Notes under the pieces: model-generated
Databases searched by the model: none
What the model saw: the letters and a program-made list of their open reading frames with translations, nothing else
What the model was told of the DNA's origin: nothing
In this document: in pieces, positions 6,609 through 14,404 of the stretch
Numbering within the stretch: position 1 is the first letter of the stretch
Layout of the letters: each line of letters opens with the position of its first letter
Program-made: the position numbers and the translations under genes
Assembly (NCBI GenBank): GCA_035655155.1
Contig: DASRVH010000099.1
Coordinates: 62,001-126,000, forward strand
Direction of reading: 5' to 3'
Origin: Lentisalinibacter sp035655155
GTDB taxonomy: Bacteria; Pseudomonadota; Gammaproteobacteria; Steroidobacterales; Woeseiaceae
Length of the DNA: 64,000 nucleotides

Positions 6609-8440
6609 CGGCCCGGCTCCCGCACTTCCTGCAGCGAGGCGACCAGCGTGCCGGGCCCGCCGTGCACGCCGATGGCGGTGCCGAGTTCGGTGACCCAGGA
6701 TTGCTCCACCCGGTCCAGCCGGGTTTCCAGCCGGCGGCGCAGCTCCTCCGCTTCCTCGCCGCACTGCGCATGGGCGACGGCCAGGCGATAGCGCCGACCG
6801 GGCGCGATGCGTCGGGCCACGTAGCGGACGAACTTCGGCAGCCGGTTCGCGCGGCCGAAGATCACGCCGCCCGAGGTCACCTGCCCGTCGGGGGTCGTCC
6901 GCAGCACCGGGTTGAGATTCAGCCACTCCGCGACGACCTTGCGCGAGCGGGGCACGCGGCCGCCGCGCACGGCGTAGCGCAGGTCCTGCACCAGACCGAA
7001 ACTCCAGGTATGGGCGACGGCCCATTCCGTCTCGGCCACCACCGCTTCGGCGTCCAGGCCGGCCCGGGCGCACTCGGCGGCGTGCATGGCGACGAGACCC
7101 TGGCCCAGGGAGACGTTCAGGCTGTCGATGACGTGGATGCGCCCGTCGGCATGCACGCGCTCGGCGGCGGAGCGCGCCGCCTCCAGCGTGCCGCTCACCT
7201 TGCCGGTCAGGCTCACCGAGACCACGTCCGGAAAATGGCTGGCGAGGAACTGGTATTGCCGGCGGAAGTCGCCCGGTGCCGGCTGCGAGGTGGTCGGGTG
7301 CACCGGGTTCGTCTTCAGCTCCTCGAAGAACTCGTCCGGCGTGATGCCGACCTTGTCCAGGTAGCCCTGGTTGCCGAAGCTGATCCGCATGGGCACCACG
7401 TGGATGTCGAGGCGTTCCATCTCCTCCTCGGGGATGTCGGCCGCGCTGTCGGTGATGACCGCCACCTTCACGCCCGCGCCGTGGGTGGCGTGCTGCTGGC
7501 GGTGCATGTCGTCGGCCTTCTCGCCGGAGACGGCGCCGTAGCCTGCGGCGACGCGGAACACCTCCTCCGGCTCGTTCACGTGGATGTGGATCTTGGCCTT
7601 GCGGCGGGTGCCGGCCAGCACCAGGCTCGCCCCCAGCGCCGACAGCTGCTCCCGGAGCTTGCGCCGGTCGATCTCCTCGCCGGTCACCATGCACTCGGTG
7701 CAGTAGCGGTAGTCGAGGTCGCCGTCCTCCCCGGCGGTGGCGCTGAACTCGTCGACAACGGAGATGAAGTCCGCCTCGTCCAGGTCCACGATCTTGCCGT
7801 CGCGGACATAGTCCAGCATGCCCGCCACCATCTCCACGAAACCCTGGGCGCCCGCGTCGACGACGCCTGCCTTGCGCAGCGCGTCCAGCTGGTGGGTGGT
7901 CTCGGCCAGCGCCTTGCGGGCGGCTTCGAGACCGCTGCCCAGCAGGCTCGGGAAATCGATCTTCGGCACGTGGCCGAGCTGCTCGCGCAGCCTCGACGCG
8001 AACGCGGCCACGACGGAGAGGATGGTGCCCTCCCGGGGATCGGAGAGCGCATCCCTGGCGTACTCGGAGCCCACAGTCACGGCCCGGGCGAAGGTCTCGG
8101 GCGTGATGCGGCGCACCTCGACGGCCGCGTCGCTCACTCCCTGGAAAAACTGCGCGAGTATCGCCCCGGAGTTGCCCCGGGCGCCGTCCAGCATGGCATC
8201 GGCCACGCGGATGAGGACCCGGTTGGCCGGCAGCTCCTCGGCGCCCTGCAGCGCGCCGCGTACGGCCGACAGCGTCAGCGCGAGGTTGGTGCCGGTGTCG
8301 CCGTCCGCCACCGGGAACACGTTGATGCGGTTCAGCAGGTCTTGGTTCTCCAGCACCCGGTGCACCCCGGCGCTGAGTGCGAGGCTCAGGTGCCTGCCGT
8401 CGAGATACTCCACCGCTGCCGCGTCGACCGCTCCGTTCAT
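6605..8440 (-). CDS. Single-chain fatty acid kinase: FakA-like (DhaL) fused to FakB-like (DegV)
   Basis: In Firmicutes, FakA phosphorylates a fatty acid held by the separate protein FakB. Here both are in one 611-residue chain. Residues ~20-215 are a DhaL/Dak phosphotransfer domain with 'FPVADGDTGTNL' (Asp46/Asp48) and 'DGARGNSGAIL'. Residues ~240-300 match the FakA middle domain ('YRYCTECMVTGEE', 'KAKIHIHVNEPEEVF'). Residues ~325-605 are a DegV lipid-binding domain with 'ITDSAADIPEEEMERLDIHV', 'HPTTSQPAPGDF' and 'SLTGKVSGTLEAA'. It follows gspB by 11 bases and is coupled to the PLP enzyme downstream. Acyl-phosphate formation is inferred from family knowledge; no plsX or plsY is nearby. Confidence 0.88.
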   Translation of the reverse strand: MNGAVDAAAVEYLDGRHLSLALSAGVHRVLENQDLLNRINVFPVADGDTGTNLALTLSAVRGALQGAEELPANRVLIRVADAMLDGARGNSGAILAQFFQGVSDAAVEVRRITPETFARAVTVGSEYARDALSDPREGTILSVVAAFASRLREQLGHVPKIDFPSLLGSGLEAARKALAETTHQLDALRKAGVVDAGAQGFVEMVAGMLDYVRDGKIVDLDEADFISVVDEFSATAGEDGDLDYRYCTECMVTGEEIDRRKLREQLSALGASLVLAGTRRKAKIHIHVNEPEEVFRVAAGYGAVSGEKADDMHRQQHATHGAGVKVAVITDSAADIPEEEMERLDIHVVPMRISFGNQGYLDKVGITPDEFFEELKTNPVHPTTSQPAPGDFRRQYQFLASHFPDVVSVSLTGKVSGTLEAARSAAERVHADGRIHVIDSLNVSLGQGLVAMHAAECARAGLDAEAVVAETEWAVAHTWSFGLVQDLRYAVRGGRVPRSRKVVAEWLNLNPVLRTTPDGQVTSGGVIFGRANRLPKFVRYVARRIAPGRRYRLAVAHAQCGEEAEELRRRLETRLDRVEQSWVTELGTAIGVHGGPGTLVASLQEVREPGR

Positions 8441-8451
8441 GCCCGTCCTCC

Positions 8452-9234
8452 CTAGTCGCGGGGCAGCAGGAAGCGGCGGCCGTTGTGCTCGAGCACGACG
8501 CCGTTCCGGACGATGGAGGCCACACGCGGTCCCTCGGCGAGGTCGTCGCCCTCCCGGTACTTCATCGTGTTCACGTAGACGAAGCGGCCCCGCGGCTGCT
8601 CGCTCCAGACGTGGATGTCCAGGTGCAGGTCGGGCAGGCCCGTGTCGCCACGCACCCTGATTTCGTCCAGGGTGGGCAGCGCCAGCGCCTGTTCTTCGCC
8701 GCTCGCCGCGGCCGCTTGCGGCTGCTGCGTGACTTCCCCCTCGGGCGCGTCAGCTCCGGGGCTGGCGGATGGACTATCGACGGATGGGCTATCTGCGGAA
8801 GGGCTATCTGCGGAAGGGCTATCTGCGGAAGGGCCGTCGACGGAAGGACTGTGGGCGGAGGGACCAGCGGCCGATGCCTCGTCGGCGGCACCATATCCGG
8901 TATCCGGCGGGGTTGCGCTCAACCTCTCGGTCCGCGTCCGGTCGACCAGGGCGGCGAGTTCGGGCGCCACCCTTTCCGGCACCGTGGCGGGGCGGCTCTC
9001 CGCGGGCCCTGCGGCCGGCGCGTCCGTGGCCGCACCGGCGGCGGGCTCTGCCTCCGGCCGGAGCAGCACTGCCAGCAGCACGATCACGTTCACTGCGAGG
9101 AGCCCCAGCAGCCACCAGATCCAGACGGGCGCGCCGGGCGCCTCGCGCGCCACCGGCACGTCCGCCACACCGAGCCCGCGCTGGCCCTGGCGCTCGTTTT
9201 CGGATTTCTTCAGTGCGTCGAGTATGAAGGACAT
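8452..9234 (-). CDS. gspB: General secretion pathway protein B (GspB)
   Basis: GspB pairs with GspA to help insert the type II secretion secretin through the peptidoglycan. The 260-residue product has the family start 'MSFILDALKKSENERQ', a single TM ('IWWLLGLLAVNVIVLLAVLL', ~40-60) and a long low-complexity Ala/Pro/Ser periplasmic linker. The linker contains pentapeptide repeats of PSADS type. The conserved GspB C-terminal domain follows: 'LPTLDEIRVRGDTGLPDLHL', 'RFVYVNTMKYREGDDL', and 'VVLEHNGRRFLLPRD' at the very end. It lies 16 bases downstream of gspA in the same operon. The rest of the T2SS is not in the window. Confidence 0.9.
   Translation of the reverse strand: MSFILDALKKSENERQGQRGLGVADVPVAREAPGAPVWIWWLLGLLAVNVIVLLAVLLRPEAEPAAGAATDAPAAGPAESRPATVPERVAPELAALVDRTRTERLSATPPDTGYGAADEASAAGPSAHSPSVDGPSADSPSADSPSADSPSVDSPSASPGADAPEGEVTQQPQAAAASGEEQALALPTLDEIRVRGDTGLPDLHLDIHVWSEQPRGRFVYVNTMKYREGDDLAEGPRVASIVRNGVVLEHNGRRFLLPRD
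8771..8860 (-). repeat. 15-bp tandem repeat in the gspB linker
   Basis: Six consecutive 15-bp units lie in frame. The three central units (8786-8830, GGGCTATCTGCGGAA on the plus strand) are identical and the outer three diverge. In the protein they encode PSADS-like pentapeptides in the flexible periplasmic linker, so unit gain or loss would change linker length without a frameshift. Confidence 0.9.
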
Positions 9235-9250
9235 GGCATCCGCCGCCGCG

Positions 9251-11005
9251 TCATCCGCTGACCGTCAGGCGCGGCGTCTGCGCCAGGCCGAGGTCGGAGT
9301 TGATCAGGATCTGGGTCTGCTGGCCGGCGATGCCGTCCACCTGCAGGCGCTGGCTGCGCTGGTACTCGCGCAGCCGCTGCTCGAGGTCCCGGTCGAAATA
9401 GTCGGAATCCTCATCCTCGTCCCCGACCGGCTGCCCCTGGATCTCGCTCAGGCTGCGCCGCAGCCAGCGCACGCCGTCGCCGCGCATGCCGTACTGATAG
9501 GCTACGACGTCGCCGAAGGGCGGTCGCCACAGCAGCACGAAATCGCCGTACCAGTAGTTGCCGATCTCGGCCAGCGGCAGTTCGTAGCGCTGTCCGCCGA
9601 GCAGGATCACGCCGGTCTCCTCGTTCAGGGACGCCAGCACCACCCGGTGATCGGCCGCGTCCTCGTCGGTGAGTGTGAGTATGGCGGGGCGGTCGAACTG
9701 GCGCAGCGTGTTCCAGGTGCCGCGCTGGAACAGGCACTGCAGCCCCTGGCGTCCGGCCTGGTTGCAGGCCGCGCCGGCCTCCGGGTCGTAGCCCGCCGTC
9801 CAGATGTCGAACAGCGCCGCGAAGGCCCGCACACTGTCCGTCGCTTCGGGATTGTCGCGCAGGATCGCTGCCAGCGACGGGTCGGGATCGTTGCGGGCTG
9901 CGCTGTTCGCACCGGCTCCCCGAGCGGGTTCGCCGCCGGCGTTGCCCTCGTCCGGTGACGGCTGCGATGCCTGCGACGGGCGCGGCCGTGACGACGCCTC
10001 CGCCGCCGCGATCGGGGACGGGGCGGCGCCCGCGGGCCCGGCGGCGGCGCCGGGCGGCCCGATCATCCGGACCACCGGACGGGCCGGAGGCTGGTCGCCC
10101 GTGGGCGCCAGGTAATACCAGGCGCTGAACGCCAGGGTGGCGAGCGCGGCGGTCCCCGCGAGCGGCAGCAGCCATCGCTGCCAGAACGGGTTCTCCCGCT
10201 GGCCCGAGATCTCCGCCGCGGCGCGCCGGACCAGGGTCTTGTCCACCTGCCGGCGCTCGCGGCTGTAGGCGCCGAGCAGCGAGCGGTCGCAGATGACGTT
10301 TACCAGCCGCGGCACGCCGCCGGATAGCCGGTACACCTCCCGTTTGGCCGCGGGCGTGAACAGGTCGGTGACGGCGCCGGCCACTTTCAGGCGGTGCTCG
10401 ATGTAGCGGATGGTCTGGTTCCGGTCCAGCGGCTCCAGGTGATAGCGGGCGGTGATGCGCTGGGCGAGCTGGCGCAGGTCGTTGCGGGCCAGCAGCTCGC
10501 GCAGTTCCGGCTGGCCGATGAGGATGATCTGCAGCAGCTTCTGCCGGGTGGTCTCCAGGTTGGTGAGCAGCCTGACCTGCTCCAGCACCTCCGCCGCCAG
10601 GTTCTGCGCCTCGTCCACCACCAGGATGGTGCGCCGATCCTCGGCGTGGGCGGCCAGCAGATGTTCGTTCAGCGCGTCCACCAGCGCGCGCAGGCTGTTC
10701 CGCTCTTCCGGCTGCGGTATGCCCAGTTCCCGGCAGATGGCCACCAGGAACTCCCGGGCCGTGAGCTGGGGATTGAGGACCACGGCCACCTCGGTGCGCT
10801 TCGGCAGCTTCTGCAGGAGGCTGCGCACGAGCGTCGTCTTGCCGGTTCCCACCTCGCCGGTGAGCTGGATGAAGCCGTCGCTTTCCGTGACGCCATAGAC
10901 CAGGTGAGCGAGCGCCTCCGAGTGACGCTCGCTCATGAACAGATAACGCGGGTCGGGCGTTATCGTGAACGGCTTTTCCGTGAGTCCGAAGAAGCTCGTG
11001 TACAT
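9251..11005 (-). CDS. gspA: General secretion pathway protein A (GspA/ExeA), AAA+ ATPase with peptidoglycan-binding domain
   Basis: GspA is an inner-membrane ATPase that, with GspB, opens the peptidoglycan for secretin assembly in type II secretion. Residues ~1-270 form an ExeA-type AAA+ domain: 'MYTSFFGLTEKPFTITPDPR', Walker A 'GEVGTGKTTLV', Walker B 'ILVVDEAQNL' and 'SGGVPRLVNVICDRSLLGAY'. A TM segment follows ('LLPLAGTAALATLAFSAWYY', ~285-305), then a Pro/Ala-rich linker. A periplasmic part ends in a peptidoglycan-binding fold ('DYFDRDLEQRLREYQRSQ', 'LQVDGIAGQQTQILINSDLG'). At 584 residues it has the normal ExeA size. It starts the gspAB segment, 88 bases after dinB. Confidence 0.93.
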   Translation of the reverse strand: MYTSFFGLTEKPFTITPDPRYLFMSERHSEALAHLVYGVTESDGFIQLTGEVGTGKTTLVRSLLQKLPKRTEVAVVLNPQLTAREFLVAICRELGIPQPEERNSLRALVDALNEHLLAAHAEDRRTILVVDEAQNLAAEVLEQVRLLTNLETTRQKLLQIILIGQPELRELLARNDLRQLAQRITARYHLEPLDRNQTIRYIEHRLKVAGAVTDLFTPAAKREVYRLSGGVPRLVNVICDRSLLGAYSRERRQVDKTLVRRAAAEISGQRENPFWQRWLLPLAGTAALATLAFSAWYYLAPTGDQPPARPVVRMIGPPGAAAGPAGAAPSPIAAAEASSRPRPSQASQPSPDEGNAGGEPARGAGANSAARNDPDPSLAAILRDNPEATDSVRAFAALFDIWTAGYDPEAGAACNQAGRQGLQCLFQRGTWNTLRQFDRPAILTLTDEDAADHRVVLASLNEETGVILLGGQRYELPLAEIGNYWYGDFVLLWRPPFGDVVAYQYGMRGDGVRWLRRSLSEIQGQPVGDEDEDSDYFDRDLEQRLREYQRSQRLQVDGIAGQQTQILINSDLGLAQTPRLTVSG

Positions 11006-11093
11006 GGTCCTGCCATATCAGGTCCGGCCCGCCATTCTAACCCAAGCCCCGGCATCCACATGCCACGGGCGCCATCGACGATACTCATGCCGT

Positions 11094-12275
11094 TCAGTCC
11101 CGGTCCATGCTGCGCGCCCGGCTGAGCGCCGCGCTGCCGAAGCGCTCGCGTATGCGGTCCACCGTCTGGTCCAGCCCGCTGCCGGCGCCGTCGCTGGCGG
11201 CGTCGAACAGGTCCAGTTGTTCGGCGGCGGTCAGTTCCGCTCCGCCAACGCCGAGCAGCCGGACGCTGCGGCCCGGGTATTCCTCCCGCCACGCCGCGAG
11301 CAGCTCCCGTGCGGTCTCGAACAAGGACCGGGTGGCATTGCCCGGCGGATGCAGCCGGGTCTGGCGGGTATAGGTGGAGAAGTCCGCGGCGCGGATCTTC
11401 ACCTGCACCGTGCCGGCGACCAGCCGCTTCGCCCGGAGGCGTGCGGCGGTGCGTTCTGCGAGCCGCAGCAGCCGGCGCTCCTGCTCCTCCACGGACTCGA
11501 GATCTTCGTCGAAGGTTTGCTCGGCGCTGATGGACTTCTCCGGGCGGTGCACCACCACCGGCCGGTCGTCGATGCCGGCGGCCCGCTCCTGCGCCCGCCG
11601 GGTATAGCGTCCGAACACGGGTCGCAGGGTCCCGGCCGCGGCCGTGCGCAGATCGGCGATGCTGCGCACGCCGAGGGCGTTGAGCCGCGCGAGCGTCTGG
11701 CGGCCGATGCCCGGCAGCGTCTCCACCGGCAACGGGTCCAGCGTCTCGCGCAGGTTCCCCGGCGTCACCAGTACGAGTCCATCAGGCTTGTCGAGGTCCG
11801 AAGCGATCTTGGCCACCAGCTTGTTCGGCGCGATGCCCACCGATGCGCACAGTTCGGTCTCGGCGCGGATGTCGTCCTTGACGCCGCGGGCGATCTCCAT
11901 GGCGCTGCCGAAGAGAGTCAGACTGCCGGTGACGTCGAGGAAGGCCTCGTCCAGGGACAGGCCTTCCACCACCGGCGTGTAGCGGCGGAAGATGCCGAAG
12001 ATCTGCCGGGATACCGTCTGATAGTGCTCCATGCGGCCCTTCACGCAGATCGCCTCCGGGCAGCGCCGCAGCGCCTCCCGGGTGGGCATGGCGGAGCGGA
12101 TGCCGTAGCGCCGCGCCTCGTAGCTCGCCGCGGCCACCACGCCCCGCGCGGAGCTGCCGCCGACGATGACCGGCAGGCCGCGCAGCTCAGGAAGGTCGCG
12201 CTGCTCCACGGAGGCATAGAAGGCGTCCATGTCGACGTGGAGAATCCAGCGCTGGCGCTCGCCGTTCTGGTTCAT
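11094..12275 (-). CDS. dinB: DNA polymerase IV (Y family)
   Basis: Error-prone translesion polymerase. Catalytic acidic residues sit in 'HVDMDAFYASVEQRD' and 'SLDEAFLDVTG'. Other landmarks are 'GVVAAASYEARRYGIRSAMP', 'SVGIAPNKLVAKIASDLDKP' and the HhH 'VETLPGIGRQTLARLNALGV'. A beta-clamp-binding motif QLDLF occurs near residue 357, followed by about 35 further residues, whereas E. coli Pol IV ends at its motif. The gene lies 22 bases after ispA and probably shares its transcript. I see no SOS box immediately upstream. Confidence 0.95.
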   Translation of the reverse strand: MNQNGERQRWILHVDMDAFYASVEQRDLPELRGLPVIVGGSSARGVVAAASYEARRYGIRSAMPTREALRRCPEAICVKGRMEHYQTVSRQIFGIFRRYTPVVEGLSLDEAFLDVTGSLTLFGSAMEIARGVKDDIRAETELCASVGIAPNKLVAKIASDLDKPDGLVLVTPGNLRETLDPLPVETLPGIGRQTLARLNALGVRSIADLRTAAAGTLRPVFGRYTRRAQERAAGIDDRPVVVHRPEKSISAEQTFDEDLESVEEQERRLLRLAERTAARLRAKRLVAGTVQVKIRAADFSTYTRQTRLHPPGNATRSLFETARELLAAWREEYPGRSVRLLGVGGAELTAAEQLDLFDAASDGAGSGLDQTVDRIRERFGSAALSRARSMDRD

Positions 12276-12297
12276 GGCGCGGAGCGGTGACGCGTCC

Positions 12298-13188
12298 TCA
12301 GCTGGCGCGATGGATGATGAAGTCGGCCAGCCAGCGCAGGGGCTCCGCCGCCTCGCCGAAGTGGTCGAGCGCCGCCGTGCCCGATCCGTAGAGCTCGTTG
12401 CAGCGGCGCTTGGCCTCGTCGAGACCGAACAGGCCGGGCCAGGTGGCCTTGTCGTGGCTGGCGTCGGCGCCCGCCGTCTTGCCGATCACCTCGGTTTCGC
12501 CCTCCACGTCCAGGATGTCGTCGCGGATCTGGAACGCGAGGCCCAGGCATTCGGCGAAAGTGGCCAGCGCGTGGTGCGCCTCGTCGCCCGCGTCGGCCGC
12601 CAGCAGGGGCGGCGTCAGGATGGAGGCGGCGATCAGCCGGCCGGTCTTCAGCCGGTACATGTGCTCGAGCGTATCCCGGTCGAGCTGCCGGCCCTCGGAC
12701 TCCAGATCGATGGCCTGGCCGCCGGTCATGCCCAGCGATCCGCAGGCGCGGGTGAACAGCTCGATCACGGCCAGCTGCGCCGTCGGGCCCGCCGGCGGCA
12801 CCGGCGCCTCGGCGAGCACCTGGAAGGCGAGCGGCTGCAGCGCGTCGGCGGCGAGGATGGCGGTGGCCTCGTCGAAGCGCCGGTGCACGGTGGGCTTGCC
12901 CCGGCGCAGGTCGTCGTCGTCCATGGCGGGCAGGTCGTCGTGGACCAGCGAGAAGGCGTGCAGGAACTCGATGGCCATGGCCGGCGGGTCCAGGTGGCGG
13001 ACATCCACGCCCAGCACCTCGCCGCTGGCATAGACGAGCAGCGGCCGGATGCGCTTGCCGCCGTTCAGCGTGGCATAGCGCATCGCCTCGTGCAGGCGCA
13101 GCGGCAGCCGGTCCGCCGCGGGCAGGGTACGGTCCATGGCGGCGTTCACCCGGGCCGTGTAGCTGTCGATGCGGTCGGCGAAGGACAT
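12298..13188 (-). CDS. ispA: Farnesyl/geranyl diphosphate synthase (IspA-type)
   Basis: Short-chain trans-prenyltransferase condensing dimethylallyl/geranyl diphosphate with isopentenyl diphosphate. The 296-residue protein has 'LNGGKRIRPLLVYASGEVLG', the first Asp-rich motif in 'FSLVHDDLPAMDDDDLRRG', 'RLKTGRLIAASI' and the second Asp-rich motif 'FQIRDDILDVEGETEVIGK'. The ATG at 13188 puts the normal IspA N-terminus first; longer in-frame extensions encode only low-complexity sequence. It is transcribed divergently from the mevalonate operon, whose product IPP/DMAPP is its substrate, so the two directions together run from mevalonate to C15 isoprenoid. Confidence 0.94.
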   Translation of the reverse strand: MSFADRIDSYTARVNAAMDRTLPAADRLPLRLHEAMRYATLNGGKRIRPLLVYASGEVLGVDVRHLDPPAMAIEFLHAFSLVHDDLPAMDDDDLRRGKPTVHRRFDEATAILAADALQPLAFQVLAEAPVPPAGPTAQLAVIELFTRACGSLGMTGGQAIDLESEGRQLDRDTLEHMYRLKTGRLIAASILTPPLLAADAGDEAHHALATFAECLGLAFQIRDDILDVEGETEVIGKTAGADASHDKATWPGLFGLDEAKRRCNELYGSGTAALDHFGEAAEPLRWLADFIIHRAS

Positions 13189-13310
13189 GGTTCTCGATGG
13201 CTCTCGACTGTTCTCGATTGCGGCGTCCGGCCCGGCCGGCATTTCGCGTCGGCGGAAGCGTACACCGAATCCGGCGCAGATGCCTCGGCACGCCGGGGCG
13301 ATCTGCGCGA

Positions 13311-13358
13311 CGATTGCCGCACCGATTGCCGCGCTGATTGTCCCGCCGATCGCCGCCC
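13311..13358. repeat. Degenerate 12-bp tandem repeat in the ispA/mvaD intergenic region
   Basis: Four 12-bp units (CGATTGCCGCAC, CGATTGCCGCGC, TGATTGTCCCGC, CGATCGCCGCCC) lie in the 238-base gap between divergent ispA and mvaD. A GATAAT hexamer about 35 bases before the mvaD ATG could be its -10 element. No clear Shine-Dalgarno precedes mvaD. The role of the repeat is unknown; it could be a binding array or simple slippage. Confidence 0.6.
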
Positions 13359-13426
13359 CGGTTCGCGCTGTCGGCGGCCGGCCGGGCATGGGATAATCGC
13401 GGCGGTTTCCCTGACGGTCTTTCTCC

Positions 13427-14404
13427 ATGCGGGCCACCGCTGTAGCGCACCCCAACATCGCCCTGGTGAAATACTGGGGCAAGCAGGACAGCCGGCGCAA
13501 TCTGCCTGCGGTGGGCTCCCTGTCGATCACCCTGGACGCTCTGCGCACCCGCACCCGGCTGGCCTTCGACGACCGACTCGAAGCCGACCTCGTCGTGCTG
13601 GACGGCGCGAGCGGCGGCCCGGCCGGCGTGCGGGTGGCTGCCTGCCTCGACCGCTTCCGGGAGCGCACGGGCGTCCGTGGTTTCGCCCGGGTGGAAAGCG
13701 AGAGCAACTTCCCCGTCGCCGCCGGCCTGGCATCTTCCGCGTCCGGTTTCGCTGCCCTGGTGGCCGCCGCGGATGCCGCCGCGGGCACCCGGCTCGACAG
13801 GGCGGCCCTGGCGCGTCTGGCCGGCGCCGCCTCCGGCTCCGCGGCCCGCTCGCTCTATGGCGGCTTCGTCCGGCTGGATCGGCCGGGCGCCGGCGAGACG
13901 GATATCTCACTGACGCCGCTGGCCGAAGCGCAGGACTGGCCCCTCGAGGTGGTGATCGCCGTGACCGATCCGGGGCCGAAGCCGGTGGGCTCCACGGCGG
14001 CGATGCTGGCGAGCGAAGCCACCTCGCCCTACTACGGTGCTTGGGTGGCGGCGCAGGAGGACGACCTGGACGAGGCCGCCGCGGCCGTCGCCGGACGGGA
14101 TTTCGAGCGCCTCGCCGCAGTCTCCGAATACAGCTGCCTGAAGATGCACGCGCTCACGCTGTCGTCCCGGCCGGGCATCCTCTACTGGAAGCCGGCCACG
14201 CTGGCCTGCCTGCACGCGCTGCGCGAGTTGCGTGAGGCCGGCCACGGCACCTTCTTCACGGTGGACGCGGGACCGCAGGTGAAGGCGGTATGCCTGCCGG
14301 AAGCCGCCGAGGCGGTCGCGGCGACGCTGAACGCGGTGCCGGGCGTCACCGGCCTCCTGCGAACCGGGCTCGGCGAGGCGCCGCAGATCGCGGAGTCCGG
14401 GTGA
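13427..14404 (+). CDS. mvaD: Diphosphomevalonate decarboxylase
   Basis: GHMP-family enzyme that converts mevalonate 5-diphosphate to isopentenyl diphosphate with ATP, the last dedicated step of the classical mevalonate pathway. The 325-residue product starts 'MRATAVAHPNIALVKYWGKQ', the MvaD signature. It continues with 'LPAVGSLSITLDALRTRT', the phosphate-binding loop 'PVAAGLASSASGFAALVAAA', the catalytic-Asp region 'ASGSAARSLYGGFV', 'VTDPGPKPVGSTAAM', and 'FFTVDAGPQVKAVCLP' near the C-terminus. It is the first gene of a tightly packed operon. Its TGA overlaps the GTG start of phosphomevalonate kinase. Confidence 0.95.
   Translation: MRATAVAHPNIALVKYWGKQDSRRNLPAVGSLSITLDALRTRTRLAFDDRLEADLVVLDGASGGPAGVRVAACLDRFRERTGVRGFARVESESNFPVAAGLASSASGFAALVAAADAAAGTRLDRAALARLAGAASGSAARSLYGGFVRLDRPGAGETDISLTPLAEAQDWPLEVVIAVTDPGPKPVGSTAAMLASEATSPYYGAWVAAQEDDLDEAAAAVAGRDFERLAAVSEYSCLKMHALTLSSRPGILYWKPATLACLHALRELREAGHGTFFTVDAGPQVKAVCLPEAAEAVAATLNAVPGVTGLLRTGLGEAPQIAESG

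Noticed and set aside
6609..8525. In-frame upstream extension of the PLP enzyme
   Set aside because: It overlaps the FakA-FakB gene in another frame and encodes Arg/Gly/Pro-rich sequence without family similarity. The conserved start of the enzyme sits at the TTG.
8771..8860. CRISPR-like array
   Set aside because: The 15-bp units are contiguous with no spacers and lie in frame inside gspB; there are no cas genes.
9251..11005. Transposition helper ATPase (TniB/TnsC-like) because of the AAA+ domain
   Set aside because: The TM segment, peptidoglycan-binding C-terminus and adjacent gspB identify GspA/ExeA. No transposase or end repeats are near.
14290..14400. A longer phosphomevalonate kinase starting inside mvaD
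   Set aside because: The extra 37 codons are the out-of-frame image of the conserved MvaD C-terminus. The GTG at 14401 places GHMP motif 1 at the normal position.
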